Translations under genes and position numbers: made by a program
The notes under the pieces: generated by a model
What the model was told of the DNA's origin: nothing
Database searches by the model: none
What the model saw: the letters and a program-made list of their open reading frames with translations, nothing else
Shown: one piece after another, positions 38,501 through 47,641 of the stretch
Layout of the letters: every line of letters starts with the position of its first letter
Numbering within the stretch: position 1 is the first letter of the stretch
Source: Bacillus sp. NTK074B
GTDB taxonomy: Bacteria; Bacillota; Bacilli; Bacillales; Bacillaceae_B
Direction: 5' to 3'
Length of the DNA: 60,725 bases
Assembly: GCF_017303375.1 (NCBI RefSeq)
Contig: NZ_JAFKOH010000015.1
Location: 1 to 60,725, forward strand

Positions 38501-39144
38501 TCATTATCACCGATCAGATCGATGATTTCTTGATCAGAGCCAAACCCAAGGGCACGTAAAAGAACCGTTACCGGTAGTTTGCGAGTTCGATCAATTCGCA
38601 CATATACAACATCTTTTGCATCTGTTTCATACTCAAGCCAAGCTCCGCGGTTTGGTATAACGGTAGCAGTAAACCCTTTCTTTCCGTTCTTATCTACTTT
38701 TCCACTAAAGTAAACACTAGGTGAACGCACTAGCTGAGAAACGATAACACGCTCAGCACCATTAATGACAAAGGTTCCTGTGTCTGTCATTAATGGGAAA
38801 TCACCCATAAATACGTCTTGATCTTTCACTTCTCCTGTTTCTTTGTTCACAAGACGGACTTTTACTCTAAGCGGTGCAGAGTAAGTAACATCTCTTTCCT
38901 TTGATTCTTCCACCGAGTACTTTGGCTCTCCCAGACTATAATCAATAAATTCCAAAGAGAGATTACCAGTGAAGTCCTCAATCGGAGAAATGTCACGGAA
39001 CATTTCTCTTAACCCCTCATCAAGAAACCATTGATACGAGGAAGTTTGAATTTCGATTAGATTCGGTAATTCTAAAACTTCACTGATACGCGCAAAACTT
39101 CTGCGTTGGCGGTGTCGTCCATACTGAACTAGTTGACCTGTCAA
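35587..39144 (-). CDS. rpoB: RNA polymerase beta subunit
   Basis: Large catalytic subunit (1185 aa). The rifampicin pocket ([20 protein letters not shown], then [10 protein letters not shown]) is of the wild-type sensitive kind. The C-terminus is a long acidic tail ([16 protein letters not shown]), common in Bacillus. I chose the TTG at 39142-39144 ([11 protein letters not shown]), with GAGGGG 8 nt upstream; an in-frame GTG three codons earlier overlaps that site. It is preceded by a 220-bp leader with a candidate promoter and a weak terminator-like hairpin. Confidence 0.98.
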   Translation of the reverse strand: MTGQLVQYGRHRQRRSFARISEVLELPNLIEIQTSSYQWFLDEGLREMFRDISPIEDFTGNLSLEFIDYSLGEPKYSVEESKERDVTYSAPLRVKVRLVNKETGEVKDQDVFMGDFPLMTDTGTFVINGAERVIVSQLVRSPSVYFSGKVDKNGKKGFTATVIPNRGAWLEYETDAKDVVYVRIDRTRKLPVTVLLRALGFGSDQEIIDLIGDNEYIRNTLEKDNTEGIDKALLEIYERLRPGEPPTVENAKSLLVSRFFDPKRYDLANVGRYKMNKKLHIKNRLFGQTLAETLADPETGEILAEKGTVLDRRALDKVIPYLENGIGFKNYQQSGGVLEEDVVLQSIKIYSPNEEGEFEINVISNAYVEEEVKYITPADIISSISYFFNLLHGVGLTDDIDHLGNRRLRSVGELLQNQFRIGLSRMERVVRERMSIQDTNTITPQQLINIRPVIASIKEFFGSSQLSQFMDQTNPLAELTHKRRLSALGPGGLTRERAGFEVRDVHYSHYGRMCPIETPEGPNIGLINSLSSFAKVNKFGFIETPYRRVDPDTGMVTNRIDYLTADEEDNYVVAQANARLGEDGAFLDEEVIARFRGENTVIKRERLDYMDVSPKQVVSAATACIPFLENDDSNRALMGANMQRQAVPLMNPESPIVGTGMEHVSAKDSGAAVICKYEGIVEKVEAKQVWVRRVKEIDGQEVKGDLDKYRMQKFIRSNQGTCYNQRPIVSEGDRVVKGEILADGPSMEKGELALGRNVMVGFMTWDGYNYEDAIIMSERLVKDDVYTSIHIEEYESESRDTKLGPEEITRDIPNVGEDALRNLDERGIIRIGAEVKDGDLLVGKVTPKGVTELTAEERLLHAIFGEKAREVRDTSLRVPHGGGGIILDVKVFNREDGDELPPGVNQLVRVYIVQKRKISEGDKMAGRHGNKGVISKILPEEDMPFLPDGTPIDIMLNPLGVPSRMNIGQVLELHLGMAARYLGIHVASPVFDGAREEDVWATIEEAGMARDAKTVLYDGRTGEPFDNRVSVGIMYMIKLAHMVDDKLHARSTGPYSLVTQQPLGGKAQFGGQRFGEMEVWALEAYGAAYTLQEILTVKSDDVVGRVKTYEAIVKGENVPEPGVPESFKVLIKELQSLGMDVKILSSNEEEIEMRDLEDEEEVQQADTLNISESNAQESETVGSKE

Positions 39145-39231
39145 CTGATTCACCCCTCAAATCAAGCGTTTTGGTTGTGTCTATATGCCTTAAAGTAGGA
39201 TTACTACTCTACACAAGACAAAAAGAAAAAG

Positions 39232-39249
39232 GGTTTTAATGATAAAACC
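39232..39249 (-). terminator. possible attenuator hairpin in rpoB leader
   Basis: On the minus strand GGTTTTA / TAAAACC (7 bp, 4-nt loop) is followed by CTTTTTCTTTTT. It is AT-rich and probably weak, but it sits about 100 nt downstream of the rpoB promoter and could limit read-through into rpoBC. Confidence 0.35.
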
Positions 39250-39272
39250 TCATTTTCATATGACGAACTATT

Positions 39273-39300
39273 ATTTTATAATCTTTTCCAATTTATCCAA
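39273..39300 (-). promoter_or_regulatory. weak second promoter candidate for rpoB
   Basis: TTGGAT (39295-39300), a 16-bp spacer and TAAAAT (39273-39278). The region is very AT-rich, so this may be chance. Confidence 0.3.
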
Positions 39301-39351
39301 TATATATACATATGGACATATTACCGGAAAATAATATTTTTGCATTTTATA

Positions 39352-39380
39352 ATGTTATCATAGCAATAAAGTTACGTCAA
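39352..39380 (-). promoter_or_regulatory. candidate promoter of rpoBC
   Basis: TTGACG (39375-39380), a 17-bp spacer and TAACAT (39352-39357) overlap the last codons of rsmC and point at rpoB, leaving a leader of about 200 nt. Confidence 0.55.
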
Positions 39381-39985
39381 CGGATTTCTTTTACTGATTT
39401 CAAGATGTAGTATCCCTTTTTCCTTGTGACGATTTCTACATTTGAAAACAATGTTTCCATTTTATCCATGGCAGATGGAGCACCTTGCTTCTTCTGAATA
39501 ACAACCCACAATTCTCCCAGTTCCGAAAGATGCTCATAACTATTTTCAAGTATGGAATGAACCGTCCCTTTACCAGCACGAATCGGCGGATTTGTTAAAA
39601 TGGCTGCAAAATTCGTTTCAACAACCTTTGCATATCGATCACTTTGATAGATTCTGACGTTTTGAATTTTATTCTCCTTAGCGTTTTCTTCCGCAAGGGA
39701 TAAAGCTCTTTCATTCACATCTACCATATGGACCGTTCGATCATGATATTCTTTAGCCAAGGATATTCCGATCGGGCCATAACCGCAACCTACATCCAAT
39801 AACGAACCCTCCACATCGGGTAATTCAAACGTTTCAATCAGCACCCTGGATCCAAAGTCCACTTCCTTCTTCGAAAAGACACCCTGATCCGTTTTAAAAC
39901 GGAAAGTATGTCCCCTTAAATCAAAGGTAATGGTTTGGGGGTTACTTTCTACATCCGGGTTATGGGAATAATAGTGATTGGTCAT
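39377..39985 (-). CDS. rsmC: RsmC/YbxB-like class I SAM methyltransferase
   Basis: A 202-residue class I methyltransferase with SAM motif DVGCGYGPIG and the catalytic NPPIRAGKG motif of RsmC/RlmG-type enzymes that methylate guanine in rRNA. It corresponds to B. subtilis YbxB, with the half-size single-domain form. Target rRNA base is inferred from E. coli RsmC, not shown. The start MTNHYYSHN (39983-39985) follows GGAG; an open frame continues upstream but would run through the rplL terminator. It lies between rplL and rpoB, as in Bacillus. Confidence 0.88.
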   Translation of the reverse strand: MTNHYYSHNPDVESNPQTITFDLRGHTFRFKTDQGVFSKKEVDFGSRVLIETFELPDVEGSLLDVGCGYGPIGISLAKEYHDRTVHMVDVNERALSLAEENAKENKIQNVRIYQSDRYAKVVETNFAAILTNPPIRAGKGTVHSILENSYEHLSELGELWVVIQKKQGAPSAMDKMETLFSNVEIVTRKKGYYILKSVKEIR

Positions 39986-40062
39986 TATATCATCTCCATC
40001 CATTTGTACCTCCCGCCTGATAACCACCTCCCCCAATTGAATGAGGGTCAGGAGCCAGACAA

Positions 40063-40093
40063 GAAAAAAGCCCGCCAACGATAGCGAGCTTTT
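40063..40093 (-). terminator. terminator after rplL
   Basis: AAAAGCTCGC / GCGGGCTTTT on the minus strand (one mismatch, 40084-40093 with 40066-40075) plus a T run, 15 bp after rplL. It probably gives partial termination so that rpoBC are made at a lower level than L10-L12. Confidence 0.8.
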
Positions 40094-40107
40094 CATCTAT
40101 ACAATCA

Positions 40108-40467
40108 TTACTTAACTTCTACGCCAGCTCCAACTTCTTCAAGTTTAGCTTTAAGTTCTTCAGCTTCCTCTTTAGAAATACCTTCTTTAAGAGCTTTAGG
40201 AGTGTTATCAACCATTTCTTTCGCTTCTTTAAGGCCAAGACCTGTGATTTCACGAACAACTTTGATAACCTTGATTTTTTGAGATCCAGCGCTCTCAAGG
40301 ATTACGTCGAATTCAGTTTGTTCTGCAGCAGCGTCAGCGCCACCAGCAGCAGCAGCTACAGGTGCAGCAGCAGTTACTCCGAATTCTTCTTCGATTGCTT
40401 TAACTAGATCATTTAGTTCAAGAACTGACATTTCTTTAATCGCGTCAATGATTTGCTCTTTACTCAT
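40108..40467 (-). CDS. rplL: 50S ribosomal protein L7/L12
   Basis: L12 (119 aa), the multi-copy stalk protein recruiting translation GTPases. The N-terminal dimer domain ([20 protein letters not shown]) is joined by an Ala-rich hinge ([16 protein letters not shown]) to the C-terminal factor-binding domain ([20 protein letters not shown]). It lies 58 bp after rplJ. Confidence 0.99.
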   Translation of the reverse strand: MSKEQIIDAIKEMSVLELNDLVKAIEEEFGVTAAAPVAAAAGGADAAAEQTEFDVILESAGSQKIKVIKVVREITGLGLKEAKEMVDNTPKALKEGISKEEAEELKAKLEEVGAGVEVK

Positions 40468-40525
40468 TTTAAATTTCCTCCTTGTGGTGTTTGCTTAATT
40501 TTTTATTTAAACGACTTGCTTTAGC

Positions 40526-41026
40526 TTACGCGCCTTGCTCTTCTTTTTGATCTGCAACGGCTTTGGTTGCCAACGCAAAGTTGCGCATTGGTGCTTGTAG
40601 CACGCTGAGTAGCATAGAAAGAAGTCCTTCGCGGTTTGGAAGTTCAGCGATTGCTTTAACATCCTCAACTGAAGTGATTGTTCCTTCGATGACACCCGTT
40701 TTGATTTCAAGTGCTTCATGTTCTTTAGCGAAGCTGTTAAGGATCTTTGCAGGTGCAACTACTTCTTCTGTACTGAACGCGATTGCGTTAGGACCAGTTA
40801 AGAATTCGTTTAACCCTTCAAGACCAGCTTCTTCTGCCGCACGACGTACCATAGTGTTTTTGTACACTTTGAACTCAATGCCAGCTTCACGAAGTTGTTT
40901 ACGAAGCTCAGTTACTTCGGAAACGTCTAGGCCACGGTAATCTACAACGATTGTAGATACACTGTTTTTTAGTTTGTCAGAGATTTCTCCAACGATGTGT
41001 TTCTTTTGATCTAGAATGCTGCTCAT
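40526..41026 (-). CDS. rplJ: 50S ribosomal protein L10
   Basis: L10 (166 aa), the stalk base that binds 23S rRNA and L12 dimers and represses its own operon. The N-terminal domain includes [20 protein letters not shown]; the C-terminal helix carries L12. The start is [10 protein letters not shown] (41024-41026); an adjacent ATG one codon earlier is equally close to the AGGAGG site. It follows an L10-type leader. Confidence 0.98.
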   Translation of the reverse strand: MSSILDQKKHIVGEISDKLKNSVSTIVVDYRGLDVSEVTELRKQLREAGIEFKVYKNTMVRRAAEEAGLEGLNEFLTGPNAIAFSTEEVVAPAKILNSFAKEHEALEIKTGVIEGTITSVEDVKAIAELPNREGLLSMLLSVLQAPMRNFALATKAVADQKEEQGA

Positions 41027-41074
41027 CATTACACCTCCTGTAGATTGACTGATGAACATTTATACCGTCATCCA

Positions 41075-41222
41075 ATAAAAAATGCCCTTATATCAAGGTA
41101 GACATAAGGGCATTGCAAACGCGCTATAAGCGGTTATTTTATCGCAATTACCTCGGCAGGACATTAAGCTCGGGATGAGCACCTACTGTCTACGGTACAA
41201 ATGTATTCGTTTTTTTAACAAC
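41075..41222 (-). promoter_or_regulatory. L10 leader with terminator (rplJ-rplL attenuation)
   Basis: Between the promoter and rplJ lies a structured leader ending in a perfect 11-bp stem AATGCCCTTAT / ATAAGGGCATT (41081-41091 with 41104-41114) followed by a U tract. This position and plan match the L10 leader of Firmicutes, where L10(L12)4 binding promotes termination. Assigned by architecture, without a covariance search. Confidence 0.8.
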
Positions 41223-41229
41223 AGAACTA

Positions 41230-41258
41230 ATTATAATCACTAGTTCCTAGTAAGTCAA
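41230..41258 (-). promoter_or_regulatory. promoter of rplJ-rplL
   Basis: TTGACT (41253-41258), a 17-bp spacer and consensus TATAAT (41230-41235) lie just after the rplA stop. Confidence 0.85.
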
Positions 41259-41265
41259 TACCAAA

Positions 41266-41967
41266 TTATGCCTTAACTGCGAAAGAGGAAGGATCGACTT
41301 TAACGCCAGGTCCCATTGTAGAAGTGACAGAAACGTTCTTCATGTAAGTTCCTTTTGCAGCAGCAGGTTTAACTTTAAGCATTGTTTCATACATTGTAGC
41401 AAAGTTTTCAACAAGCTTTTCGTTGTCGAATGAAACCTTTCCAACAGGAACGTGTACGTTACCTGATTTGTCAGCACGGTATTCTACTTTACCAGCTTTG
41501 ATCTCATTGACAGCTTTTGTTACGTCAAATGTAACTGTACCAGTTTTAGGGTTTGGCATTAAACCTTTAGGTCCTAATACGCGACCAAGTTTACCAACTT
41601 CACCCATCATGTCTGGAGTTGCTACGATTACATCAAACTCAAACCAGCCTTGGTTGATTTTGTTGATAAGGTCTGCATCACCTACGAAATCAGCGCCAGC
41701 AGCTTCTGCTTCTTTAGCTTTATCGCCTTTAGCGAACACAAGAACCTTTTGAGTTTTACCAGTTCCGTGTGGAAGTACAACTGCTCCACGGATTTGCTGG
41801 TCATTCTTACGAGTATCTACACCTAAGCGGAACGCTACTTCGATCGTTGCGTCAAACTTAGCGAAGTTTGTTTTCTTAACCAGTTCGATTGCCTCTTCCA
41901 CTGAATAAGCTGTAGTACGATCTACAAGCTTTTGAGCTTCAAGAAACTTTTTACCTTTTTTAGCCAT
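41266..41967 (-). CDS. rplA: 50S ribosomal protein L1
   Basis: L1 (233 aa) forms the mobile stalk that helps eject E-site tRNA. The start [20 protein letters not shown] (41965-41967) is followed by the two-domain L1 fold, with conserved [19 protein letters not shown]. An in-frame upstream extension of 32 codons contains the AGGAGG site and is rejected. It lies 122 bp after rplK. Confidence 0.98.
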   Translation of the reverse strand: MAKKGKKFLEAQKLVDRTTAYSVEEAIELVKKTNFAKFDATIEVAFRLGVDTRKNDQQIRGAVVLPHGTGKTQKVLVFAKGDKAKEAEAAGADFVGDADLINKINQGWFEFDVIVATPDMMGEVGKLGRVLGPKGLMPNPKTGTVTFDVTKAVNEIKAGKVEYRADKSGNVHVPVGKVSFDNEKLVENFATMYETMLKVKPAAAKGTYMKNVSVTSTMGPGVKVDPSSFAVKA

Positions 41968-42089
41968 TATAAATTTCCTCCTATATGTGGTTTTAGCGGA
42001 ATAACCTCCCACGAAATAAGGTTGCGAGTGAAACGTACATTTCATCATCGCAACCTCGTTCAACAGGAACCTTTTTGCCGAAGCAGGGA

Positions 42090-42515
42090 TTAGTCTTCGA
42101 TGACGATACCCATGCTGCGCGCAGTTCCTTCTACCATGCGCATAGCTGATTCTACACTAGCTGCATTTAAGTCAGGCATTTTTGTTTCAGCAATTTCACG
42201 TACTTTGTCGCGTTTAAGTGTTGCCACTTTCTTGCTGTTTGGTTCGCCTGAACCAGACTCGATACCTGCAGCTTTCTTAAGAAGAACAGCAGCGGGTGGA
42301 GTTTTTGTGATGAATGTAAATGAACGGTCTTCAAATACCGTAATTTCAACAGGGATGATTAAGCCAGCTTGATCTGCTGTACGAGCATTGAATTCCTTAC
42401 AGAATCCCATGATGTTAACACCTGCTTGACCTAGTGCAGGACCAACTGGTGGAGCTGGATTAGCTTTACCGGCAGGAATCTGCAATTTAACCATTTTTAT
42501 AACTTTTTTAGCCAC
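42090..42515 (-). CDS. rplK: 50S ribosomal protein L11
   Basis: L11 (141 aa) of the GTPase-associated centre, target of thiostrepton and needed for the RelA stringent response. It has the proline-rich segment [20 protein letters not shown] and a C-terminal rRNA-binding domain. The start is GTG (42513-42515) with AAGGAGG upstream, giving [12 protein letters not shown]. It has a candidate promoter in the 176-bp gap after nusG. Confidence 0.98.
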   Translation of the reverse strand: MAKKVIKMVKLQIPAGKANPAPPVGPALGQAGVNIMGFCKEFNARTADQAGLIIPVEITVFEDRSFTFITKTPPAAVLLKKAAGIESGSGEPNSKKVATLKRDKVREIAETKMPDLNAASVESAMRMVEGTARSMGIVIED

Positions 42516-42651
42516 GAGACACACCTCCTTAAGTCCGTGATGTGGTTATTGGGTATTTCACCCTCCCACTCAATGTAAAAAATGTCTTTATCAACATAAA
42601 GAACGTCTATTAGTTTCAGTATCTCTTTGTGGAGACGCACTGACTTATGAA

Positions 42652-42680
42652 ATAGTATCATTTTTTCAGAATGATTTCAA
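42652..42680 (-). promoter_or_regulatory. candidate promoter of rplK-rplA
   Basis: TTGAAA (42675-42680), a 17-bp spacer and TACTAT (42652-42657) lie in the nusG-rplK gap, about 135 bp before rplK. Confidence 0.6.
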
Positions 42681-42691
42681 GTTCTTTTCCA

Positions 42692-43225
42692 TTATAATTT
42701 ATCAATTTGGGAGAAATCCAGTTCTACCGGGGTATCTCTACCAAACATATTCACATGGACTTTCACTTTCGCTTTCGCATTATCAATCTCTTCGATCGAG
42801 CCAGTAAAGTTCGCAAACGGACCTTCGTTCACTTTCACCGTTTCTCCTAATTCGAAGTCAATTTCTACCTTTTTCTCTGTCATGCCCATTTGCTTCAGAA
42901 GATTTGTCACTTCTTCAGGCAATAACGGAGTCGGCTTAGAACCAGAACCTGATGAACCGACGAATCCAGTCACTCCAGGTGTGTTACGGACTACATACCA
43001 GGAATCATCCGTCATGACGATTTCGACAATCACGTAACCAGGAAATACTTTCTTCTTTATCACTTTCTTCTTACCGTTCTTGAAATCTGTCTCTTCTTCT
43101 TCAGGCACGATCACGCGGAAGATTTTGTCTTGCATCCCCATTGATTCTACACGTTTCTCAAGGTTTGCTTTAACCTTATTCTCGTATCCTGAATAAGTAT
43201 GAACTACGTACCAATTCTTCTCCAT
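42692..43225 (-). CDS. nusG: transcription factor NusG
   Basis: NusG (177 aa) binds RNA polymerase and, in B. subtilis, stimulates sequence-specific pausing. The NGN domain starts MEKNWYVVHTYSGYENKVKA and the C-terminal KOW domain includes VNEGPFANFTGSIEEIDNAK. Its leader carries a promoter and a terminator-like hairpin, so it may be expressed apart from secE. Confidence 0.98.
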   Translation of the reverse strand: MEKNWYVVHTYSGYENKVKANLEKRVESMGMQDKIFRVIVPEEEETDFKNGKKKVIKKKVFPGYVIVEIVMTDDSWYVVRNTPGVTGFVGSSGSGSKPTPLLPEEVTNLLKQMGMTEKKVEIDFELGETVKVNEGPFANFTGSIEEIDNAKAKVKVHVNMFGRDTPVELDFSQIDKL

Positions 43226-43289
43226 CTTATAGGACTAAACGTCCGTCCCTCCTCACTAATCAAGAATACTCATTCGCCTTTTTTCTCCA

Positions 43290-43318
43290 AATGAAAAAAC
43301 CCGTAAAAAGATAACGGG
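43290..43318 (-). terminator. terminator/attenuator between secE and nusG
   Basis: On the minus strand CCCGT / ACGGG (43314-43318 with 43300-43304; flanking pairs extend it) is followed by six U residues. It lies downstream of both secE and the nusG promoter, so it could stop secE mRNA and also attenuate nusG. Confidence 0.65.
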
Positions 43319-43347
43319 CTCTAAGGTCATGTACTCTATTAACATTC

Positions 43348-43376
43348 ATTATACCATGCTTTCACGGTATATATAC
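43348..43376 (-). promoter_or_regulatory. promoter of nusG (extended -10)
   Basis: Consensus TATAAT (43348-43353) preceded by TG one base upstream (extended -10), with a weak -35 GTATAT (43371-43376) at 17 bp. It lies 20 bp after the secE stop. Confidence 0.6.
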
Positions 43377-43395
43377 AATTAATTCTATGTTTCTC

Positions 43396-43575
43396 TTACT
43401 TAGAACCAATGATCAATCGCATAAGTTCTGAGATGCCCAGGTCAATTACAGCAAAGAAAAGGGCAACGAATACCACTGTCGTAATAACCGTGATCGTATA
43501 GCGTGTTAACTCTTTACGTTTTGGCCAGCTGACCTTTCTCATTTCCGATGCAACATTGCGAAAGAATTTAAACAT
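43396..43575 (-). CDS. secE: preprotein translocase subunit SecE
   Basis: A 59-residue single-span SecE read directly from the sequence. It starts MFKFFRNVASEMRKVSWPKR, has the conserved amphipathic helix motif KVSWPKRKEL and one hydrophobic segment (about 26-48), and ends RLIIGSK. SecE clamps SecY, encoded at 15.4 kb. It lies between rpmG and nusG, the near-universal bacterial order, 44 bp after rpmG. Confidence 0.97.
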   Translation of the reverse strand: MFKFFRNVASEMRKVSWPKRKELTRYTITVITTVVFVALFFAVIDLGISELMRLIIGSK

Positions 43576-43619
43576 CCGTTAGTAACCTCCAACTAATATC
43601 AATACGCAAGACTTCTACA

Positions 43620-43766
43620 CTATTTAGTCTCTTTGTGTAGGGTGTGAGCATTACATGTATTGCAGAATTTCTTTAATTCTAATCGTACAGCCTGGTTCCG
43701 ATTACCCGGCACCGAATAATTCCTGGAACCGCAAACCGTACAAGCAAGTATTAATTTAGTAGTCAT
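43620..43766 (-). CDS. rpmG: 50S ribosomal protein L33 (zinc form)
   Basis: A 48-residue L33 read directly from the sequence: it starts [20 protein letters not shown] and ends AHTLHKETK. Zinc ligands are Cys9, Cys12, Cys35 and Cys38, so this is the C+ form (RpmGB-like). The GGTGG ribosome site precedes ATG. It opens the rpmG-secE unit just after sigH. Confidence 0.95.
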   Translation of the reverse strand: MTTKLILACTVCGSRNYSVPGNRNQAVRLELKKFCNTCNAHTLHKETK

Positions 43767-43802
43767 ATATTCCACCTATACTATACATAGTAAGTCCTAT
43801 CA

Positions 43803-43831
43803 AAAATAACACGACCACCAATTTGTGTCAA
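43803..43831 (-). promoter_or_regulatory. promoter of rpmG-secE
   Basis: Consensus TTGACA (43826-43831), a 17-bp spacer and TATTTT (43803-43808) lie 37 bp before rpmG. Confidence 0.7.
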
Positions 43832-43838
43832 TATGACT

Positions 43839-44492
43839 TTACATCGTTATTTCGCGGACTTCCAGGTAGCGTTCGAGCTTCCGTTTCACCCGCTGCAATG
43901 CGTTGTCGATGGACTTTACATGACGGTTCAATTCTTCCGATATCTCCTGATAGGATTGCCCGTCCAGATAGAGGGCCAGTACTTTCCTTTCAAGATCACT
44001 CAATAACTGTGCCATCTTGTCTTCCATATTGTCGAATTCTTCACGATTGATAATTAGCGCTTCCGGATCCATTACTTTCGCACCTGATATGACATCTAAC
44101 AGCGTACGGTCCGACTCGTCATCATAAATGGGCTTATCTAATGAAACATACGAATTGAGCGGAATATGCTTCTGTCTGGTGGCTGTCTTAATGGCCGTAA
44201 TGATTTGTCTCGTGATACATAATTCTGCAAACGCTTTAAAAGAAGTCAGCTTGTCCTCTTTGTAATCCCGGATTGCTTTATACAATCCAATCATACCTTC
44301 CTGGACGATATCTTCCTTGTCAGCCCCGATTAAAAAATACGACCGGGCTTTTGCTCTTACAAAATTACGGTACTTTTTTATCAAAAAATCTAACGCTTCG
44401 CTGTGACCCTGATGGACGGCTTCTATGATCTGTTCATCATCCATGCCTTCTAACCGATTATCAAATGCTTCTGTCCTGGTGATATTGCTCAC
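43839..44492 (-). CDS. sigH: RNA polymerase sigma-H factor (Spo0H)
   Basis: Sigma factor for stationary-phase and early sporulation genes, including spo0A and kinA. Region 2 (KYRNFVRAKARSYFLIGADK, then EDIVQEGMIGLYKAIRDYKE) and region 4 (SYQEISEELNRHVKSIDNAL) are conserved. The GTG at 44490-44492 is chosen because GGGGGG lies 6 nt upstream; the ATG two codons earlier abuts that site. Length 217 aa matches B. subtilis SigH. It has its own sigma-A promoter. Confidence 0.97.
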   Translation of the reverse strand: MSNITRTEAFDNRLEGMDDEQIIEAVHQGHSEALDFLIKKYRNFVRAKARSYFLIGADKEDIVQEGMIGLYKAIRDYKEDKLTSFKAFAELCITRQIITAIKTATRQKHIPLNSYVSLDKPIYDDESDRTLLDVISGAKVMDPEALIINREEFDNMEDKMAQLLSDLERKVLALYLDGQSYQEISEELNRHVKSIDNALQRVKRKLERYLEVREITM

Positions 44493-44526
44493 ACGCATCC
44501 CCCCGAGCAAAACAATAGATAGAAAT

Positions 44527-44556
44527 ATTATACATGACAGAAAATTCAATCGTCAA
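44527..44556 (-). promoter_or_regulatory. promoter of sigH
   Basis: TTGACG (44551-44556), an 18-bp spacer and consensus TATAAT (44527-44532) lie right after yacP and 35 bp before the sigH start. In B. subtilis the equivalent promoter is repressed by AbrB; no operator is visible by eye. Confidence 0.75.
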
Positions 44557-44560
44557 CCTA

Positions 44561-45070
44561 TCATTGTTCCCCACGGCGCCATTTTTCAAAAATTTCAGCA
44601 ACTTCTTCAGACAATTGAATCTTTGATGCCGGCCTTTTCTCACTCGAATCCCGCACTTTCCGTTCGATCTTTTTTTCGATGACTTTCACCTCTGTCAATA
44701 GCTCCCTCGCTGATTTACGAAGGGCCCCCTGACCAAAAATCGCCCATTGCTCTGTAAAATCCGATGTTGCTACATGAATCTGGGTCTTAATATTATTTAA
44801 CTCAATGGCTAATTTTTCAATTCGTTCATCAGCTGTTTCATTTTCTCTCGTAAAAAGCACTTCAACTTTGTAATTTTGGTACTTACGGGCAATCCCCTGT
44901 ACGTAATAGGCATCAAACACGACAATAACACGGTAGCCCGTATACCCCTGATATTCTGCCATCAGTTCCACCAGACGATCTCTTGCTGCGGCTAAATCCT
45001 TCTGCTTCAACTCATTTAATTCTGACCAGGCACCGATTATGTTATAGCCATCCACAAGGAGAATATCCAT
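44561..45070 (-). CDS. rae1: ribosome-dependent mRNA endonuclease Rae1 (YacP, NYN domain)
   Basis: A 169-residue NYN/PIN-like nuclease. B. subtilis YacP (Rae1) cleaves certain mRNAs in the ribosomal A site in a translation-dependent way. The N-terminal strand MDILLVDGYNIIGAW holds the first catalytic Asp, and VIVVFDAYYV and VATSDFTEQWAIFGQGALR supply further acidic residues. It lies 5 bp after rlmB, in the cysS-mrnC-rlmB-yacP group of RNA-processing genes. Confidence 0.9.
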   Translation of the reverse strand: MDILLVDGYNIIGAWSELNELKQKDLAAARDRLVELMAEYQGYTGYRVIVVFDAYYVQGIARKYQNYKVEVLFTRENETADERIEKLAIELNNIKTQIHVATSDFTEQWAIFGQGALRKSARELLTEVKVIEKKIERKVRDSSEKRPASKIQLSEEVAEIFEKWRRGEQ

Positions 45071-45075
45071 TTCCC

Positions 45076-45819
45076 CTATTCTCCCAATGGGTGGCGTTTA
45101 CGGTATACCTCATACATTAAGATACTAGCTGCCACCGAAGCGTTTAGTGATGTAACATGACCGATCATAGGCAACTGGACTAGGAAATCACATTTATCCC
45201 TTAATATTCGGCTCATCCCTTTTCCTTCACTTCCGATGATTAAGCCGATAGGCAGCGTGCCGTCCAGCTGACGAAAATCCTGCTTACCTTTTGCATCCGT
45301 CCCGGCTACCCACACTCCACGCTCTTTCAGTTCATCCACCGCTCTGGATAGATTGGTCACACGTGCCACGGGAATATGCTCAATGGCACCAGTGGACGCT
45401 TTTGCAACTGTAGACGTAAGTCCAACCGCCCTTCTCTTCGGGATGATGATTCCGTGGGCACCGGCCGCATCCGCCGTTCTCATGATGGACCCCAGATTAT
45501 GCGGGTCCTCCAATTCATCCAGGATCAGAATAAAAGGATCTTCCCCTTTTTGTTCCGCCCTTTGGAATAAATCATCTATTTCTGCGTATTGATAAGCAGC
45601 TACAGAAGCGACAACCCCCTGGTGATTTTCTGCTACCATCTGCTCAATCTTCTTTTTAGGGACGTATTGAACCATTACGTTCGATTCTTTGGCAAGTCCA
45701 ACGATTTGCTGGATGGAGCCTTTCTGTGACCCTTCCGCAATCCATATCTTATTGATATCCCGACCGGACTTTAATGCTTCCATAACGGGATTTCTTCCTC
45801 CGATAAAATCTTTGCTCAT
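45076..45819 (-). CDS. rlmB: 23S rRNA 2'-O-methyltransferase RlmB (TrmH family)
   Basis: A SPOUT-fold methyltransferase that 2'-O-methylates a guanosine in the 23S peptidyl-transferase region (G2251 in E. coli numbering). The N-terminal L30e-like substrate domain (1-75) is followed by the knotted domain with [30 protein letters not shown] and [13 protein letters not shown]. Its ATG overlaps the mrnC stop by 4 bp. Confidence 0.93.
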   Translation of the reverse strand: MSKDFIGGRNPVMEALKSGRDINKIWIAEGSQKGSIQQIVGLAKESNVMVQYVPKKKIEQMVAENHQGVVASVAAYQYAEIDDLFQRAEQKGEDPFILILDELEDPHNLGSIMRTADAAGAHGIIIPKRRAVGLTSTVAKASTGAIEHIPVARVTNLSRAVDELKERGVWVAGTDAKGKQDFRQLDGTLPIGLIIGSEGKGMSRILRDKCDFLVQLPMIGHVTSLNASVAASILMYEVYRKRHPLGE

Positions 45820-46241
45820 TGCTGCTCCTCCTTTCCTGCCTGGGCTTGTTCAAAAATAATCTTCAATAGTTCCTCTAACCGTTCCGTCCGATTAAGTAAA
45901 AACAAATATCCAATAAGAGCCTCAAATGCAGTGCTATGTTTATACGTCTGTACATCCGTGTTTTTAGGGGTCGTCCCGGACTTGGCATTTCGCCCCCGCT
46001 TCACAATCGTGATTTCTTCTTCGGTTAATAGATCTTGATCAAATAGTGTACGTAGGATGGCGGCCTGGGCTTTAGCGGAAACATACTTCGTCGCGGCCCT
46101 GTGCAGCTGATTCGGTTTGATCTTCCCCTTGGTTAGCAGGAGCTGCCGTACATATGTTTCATATACAGCATCCCCCATATAAGCAAGTGCAAGCGCGTTG
46201 ATTTGTTTCGCATCGATTTGTTCATTTATCTCGTGCAGCAT
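45816..46241 (-). CDS. mrnC: Mini-ribonuclease III (MrnC)
   Basis: A small RNase III (141 aa) that lacks a dsRNA-binding domain and in B. subtilis matures 23S rRNA ends. The catalytic core includes [16 protein letters not shown] and the acidic helix [13 protein letters not shown]. The ATG shares its A with the cysS stop (TGATG); a TTG one codon earlier is possible. It is tightly coupled on both sides. Confidence 0.95.
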   Translation of the reverse strand: MLHEINEQIDAKQINALALAYMGDAVYETYVRQLLLTKGKIKPNQLHRAATKYVSAKAQAAILRTLFDQDLLTEEEITIVKRGRNAKSGTTPKNTDVQTYKHSTAFEALIGYLFLLNRTERLEELLKIIFEQAQAGKEEQQ

Positions 46242-47641
46242 CAAGATCCTCTTTTCCAGCGGGTGCCTTGAGGGGTATCTTCCAGGATGATATCCATATC
46301 CTTCAATGCATCCCGTATTTCATCCGCTAATTGGAAGTTCCGGTCTTTACGCGCTTGAATACGTTTTTCGATCAGTTCTTCCACTTCTTCGTCCAGGAGT
46401 CCCGCGTCCTGAAGGGTCAGACCCAGCACAGAGAAGAAATCTTCGAATTGTTGTAAGAACCCGTCTATCACTTCTGCTGACGTATTCTTCTCCATCAGGT
46501 AATAGTTCGCTTGTCTGGATAGTTCGAATAGGATGGAGATGGCATTGGCTGTATTAAAATCATCATCCATATCCGTGATGAATTGAGCTTTCAACCCGGC
46601 GATTTTGTCCAGCCATTCCTGGTTGTTTTCCGTTAAGTTCGTGCTTGATTCCTTGCGATGCTTCAAGTTTTCATATGCTGTCTTAATCCGGTCTAAAGAG
46701 GTCGCTGCTTGCTGGAGAAGCTCTAAATTATAATTGATTGGGTGACGATAATGAACCGACAGCATAAAGAAACGGAGTACCTGGGGATCCTGTTCTTTAA
46801 TGATATCGTGAACCAACACGAAATTACCGAGTGATTTTGACATCTTCTCATTATCGATATTGATGTACCCATTATGCATCCAGTACTTTGCGAATGTCTT
46901 GCCTGTAAGGGCCTCTGATTGTGCAATTTCATTCTCGTGATGAGGGAAAGTCAGATCCTGTCCCCCGGCATGGATATCGATGGTATCTCCCAAGTAGCGC
47001 TTGGCCATGGCAGAGCATTCGATATGCCAGCCCGGACGTCCTTCACCCCACGGGCTTTCCCAGGAGATTTCACCTTTCTTAGCCGCTTTCCATAGGACGA
47101 AATCAAGGGCATCCTCTTTCTTATCCCCCACATCGATACGGGCGCCTGACTTTAGTTCATCAATCGGTTGATGAGAAAGTTTGCCGTATCCATCAAACTT
47201 TCTTGTACGATAGTAAACGTCTCCCTGAGATTCATAGGCAAACCCTTTCTCCACAAGAGCTGCGATAAAGTCAACAATCGTATCGATATTATCCGTTACA
47301 GTCGGATGAACATCGGCTTTCTTGCACCCAAGGGCCCCCGTATCTTCGAAGTAAGCATCGATGAAACGCTTTGCAATCGTGGGGACATCTTCTCCCAATT
47401 CCTTAGCCGCTTTAATTAATTTATCATCTACATCCGTGAAGTTAGAGACAAATTGGACATCATAACCCCTGTATTCCAGATAACGTCTAACCGTGTCAAA
47501 CACAATGGCAGGCCGGGCATTTCCTATATGGATATAATTATAAACCGTCGGCCCGCACACATACATTTTGACCTTACCCTCTTCCAGGGGTTTAAATTCC
47601 TCTTTTTTCCTTGTCAGTGTGTTATATAAATGAATCGTCAA
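46241..47641 (-). CDS. cysS: cysteinyl-tRNA synthetase
   Basis: Class I synthetase (466 aa) charging tRNA-Cys. It has the [16 protein letters not shown] motif (zinc Cys plus HIGH-type HIGN), zinc ligands in GWHIECSAM and [11 protein letters not shown], and KMSKSLGN. The start is TTG, overlapping the cysE stop by 4 bp, with AAGGAG upstream; rarer start and coupling may set its level. It shares the cysE T-box. Confidence 0.97.
   Translation of the reverse strand: MTIHLYNTLTRKKEEFKPLEEGKVKMYVCGPTVYNYIHIGNARPAIVFDTVRRYLEYRGYDVQFVSNFTDVDDKLIKAAKELGEDVPTIAKRFIDAYFEDTGALGCKKADVHPTVTDNIDTIVDFIAALVEKGFAYESQGDVYYRTRKFDGYGKLSHQPIDELKSGARIDVGDKKEDALDFVLWKAAKKGEISWESPWGEGRPGWHIECSAMAKRYLGDTIDIHAGGQDLTFPHHENEIAQSEALTGKTFAKYWMHNGYINIDNEKMSKSLGNFVLVHDIIKEQDPQVLRFFMLSVHYRHPINYNLELLQQAATSLDRIKTAYENLKHRKESSTNLTENNQEWLDKIAGLKAQFITDMDDDFNTANAISILFELSRQANYYLMEKNTSAEVIDGFLQQFEDFFSVLGLTLQDAGLLDEEVEELIEKRIQARKDRNFQLADEIRDALKDMDIILEDTPQGTRWKRGS

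Noticed and set aside
35587..39144. Rifampicin-resistance change in rpoB, and streptomycin-resistance change in rpsL
   Set aside because: The rifampicin pocket and the two S12 lysine regions read as the sensitive wild type.
39986..40096. N-terminal hydrophobic extension of the RsmC-like protein
   Set aside because: The extension runs through the rplL terminator stem and the family starts at the conserved HYYS segment.
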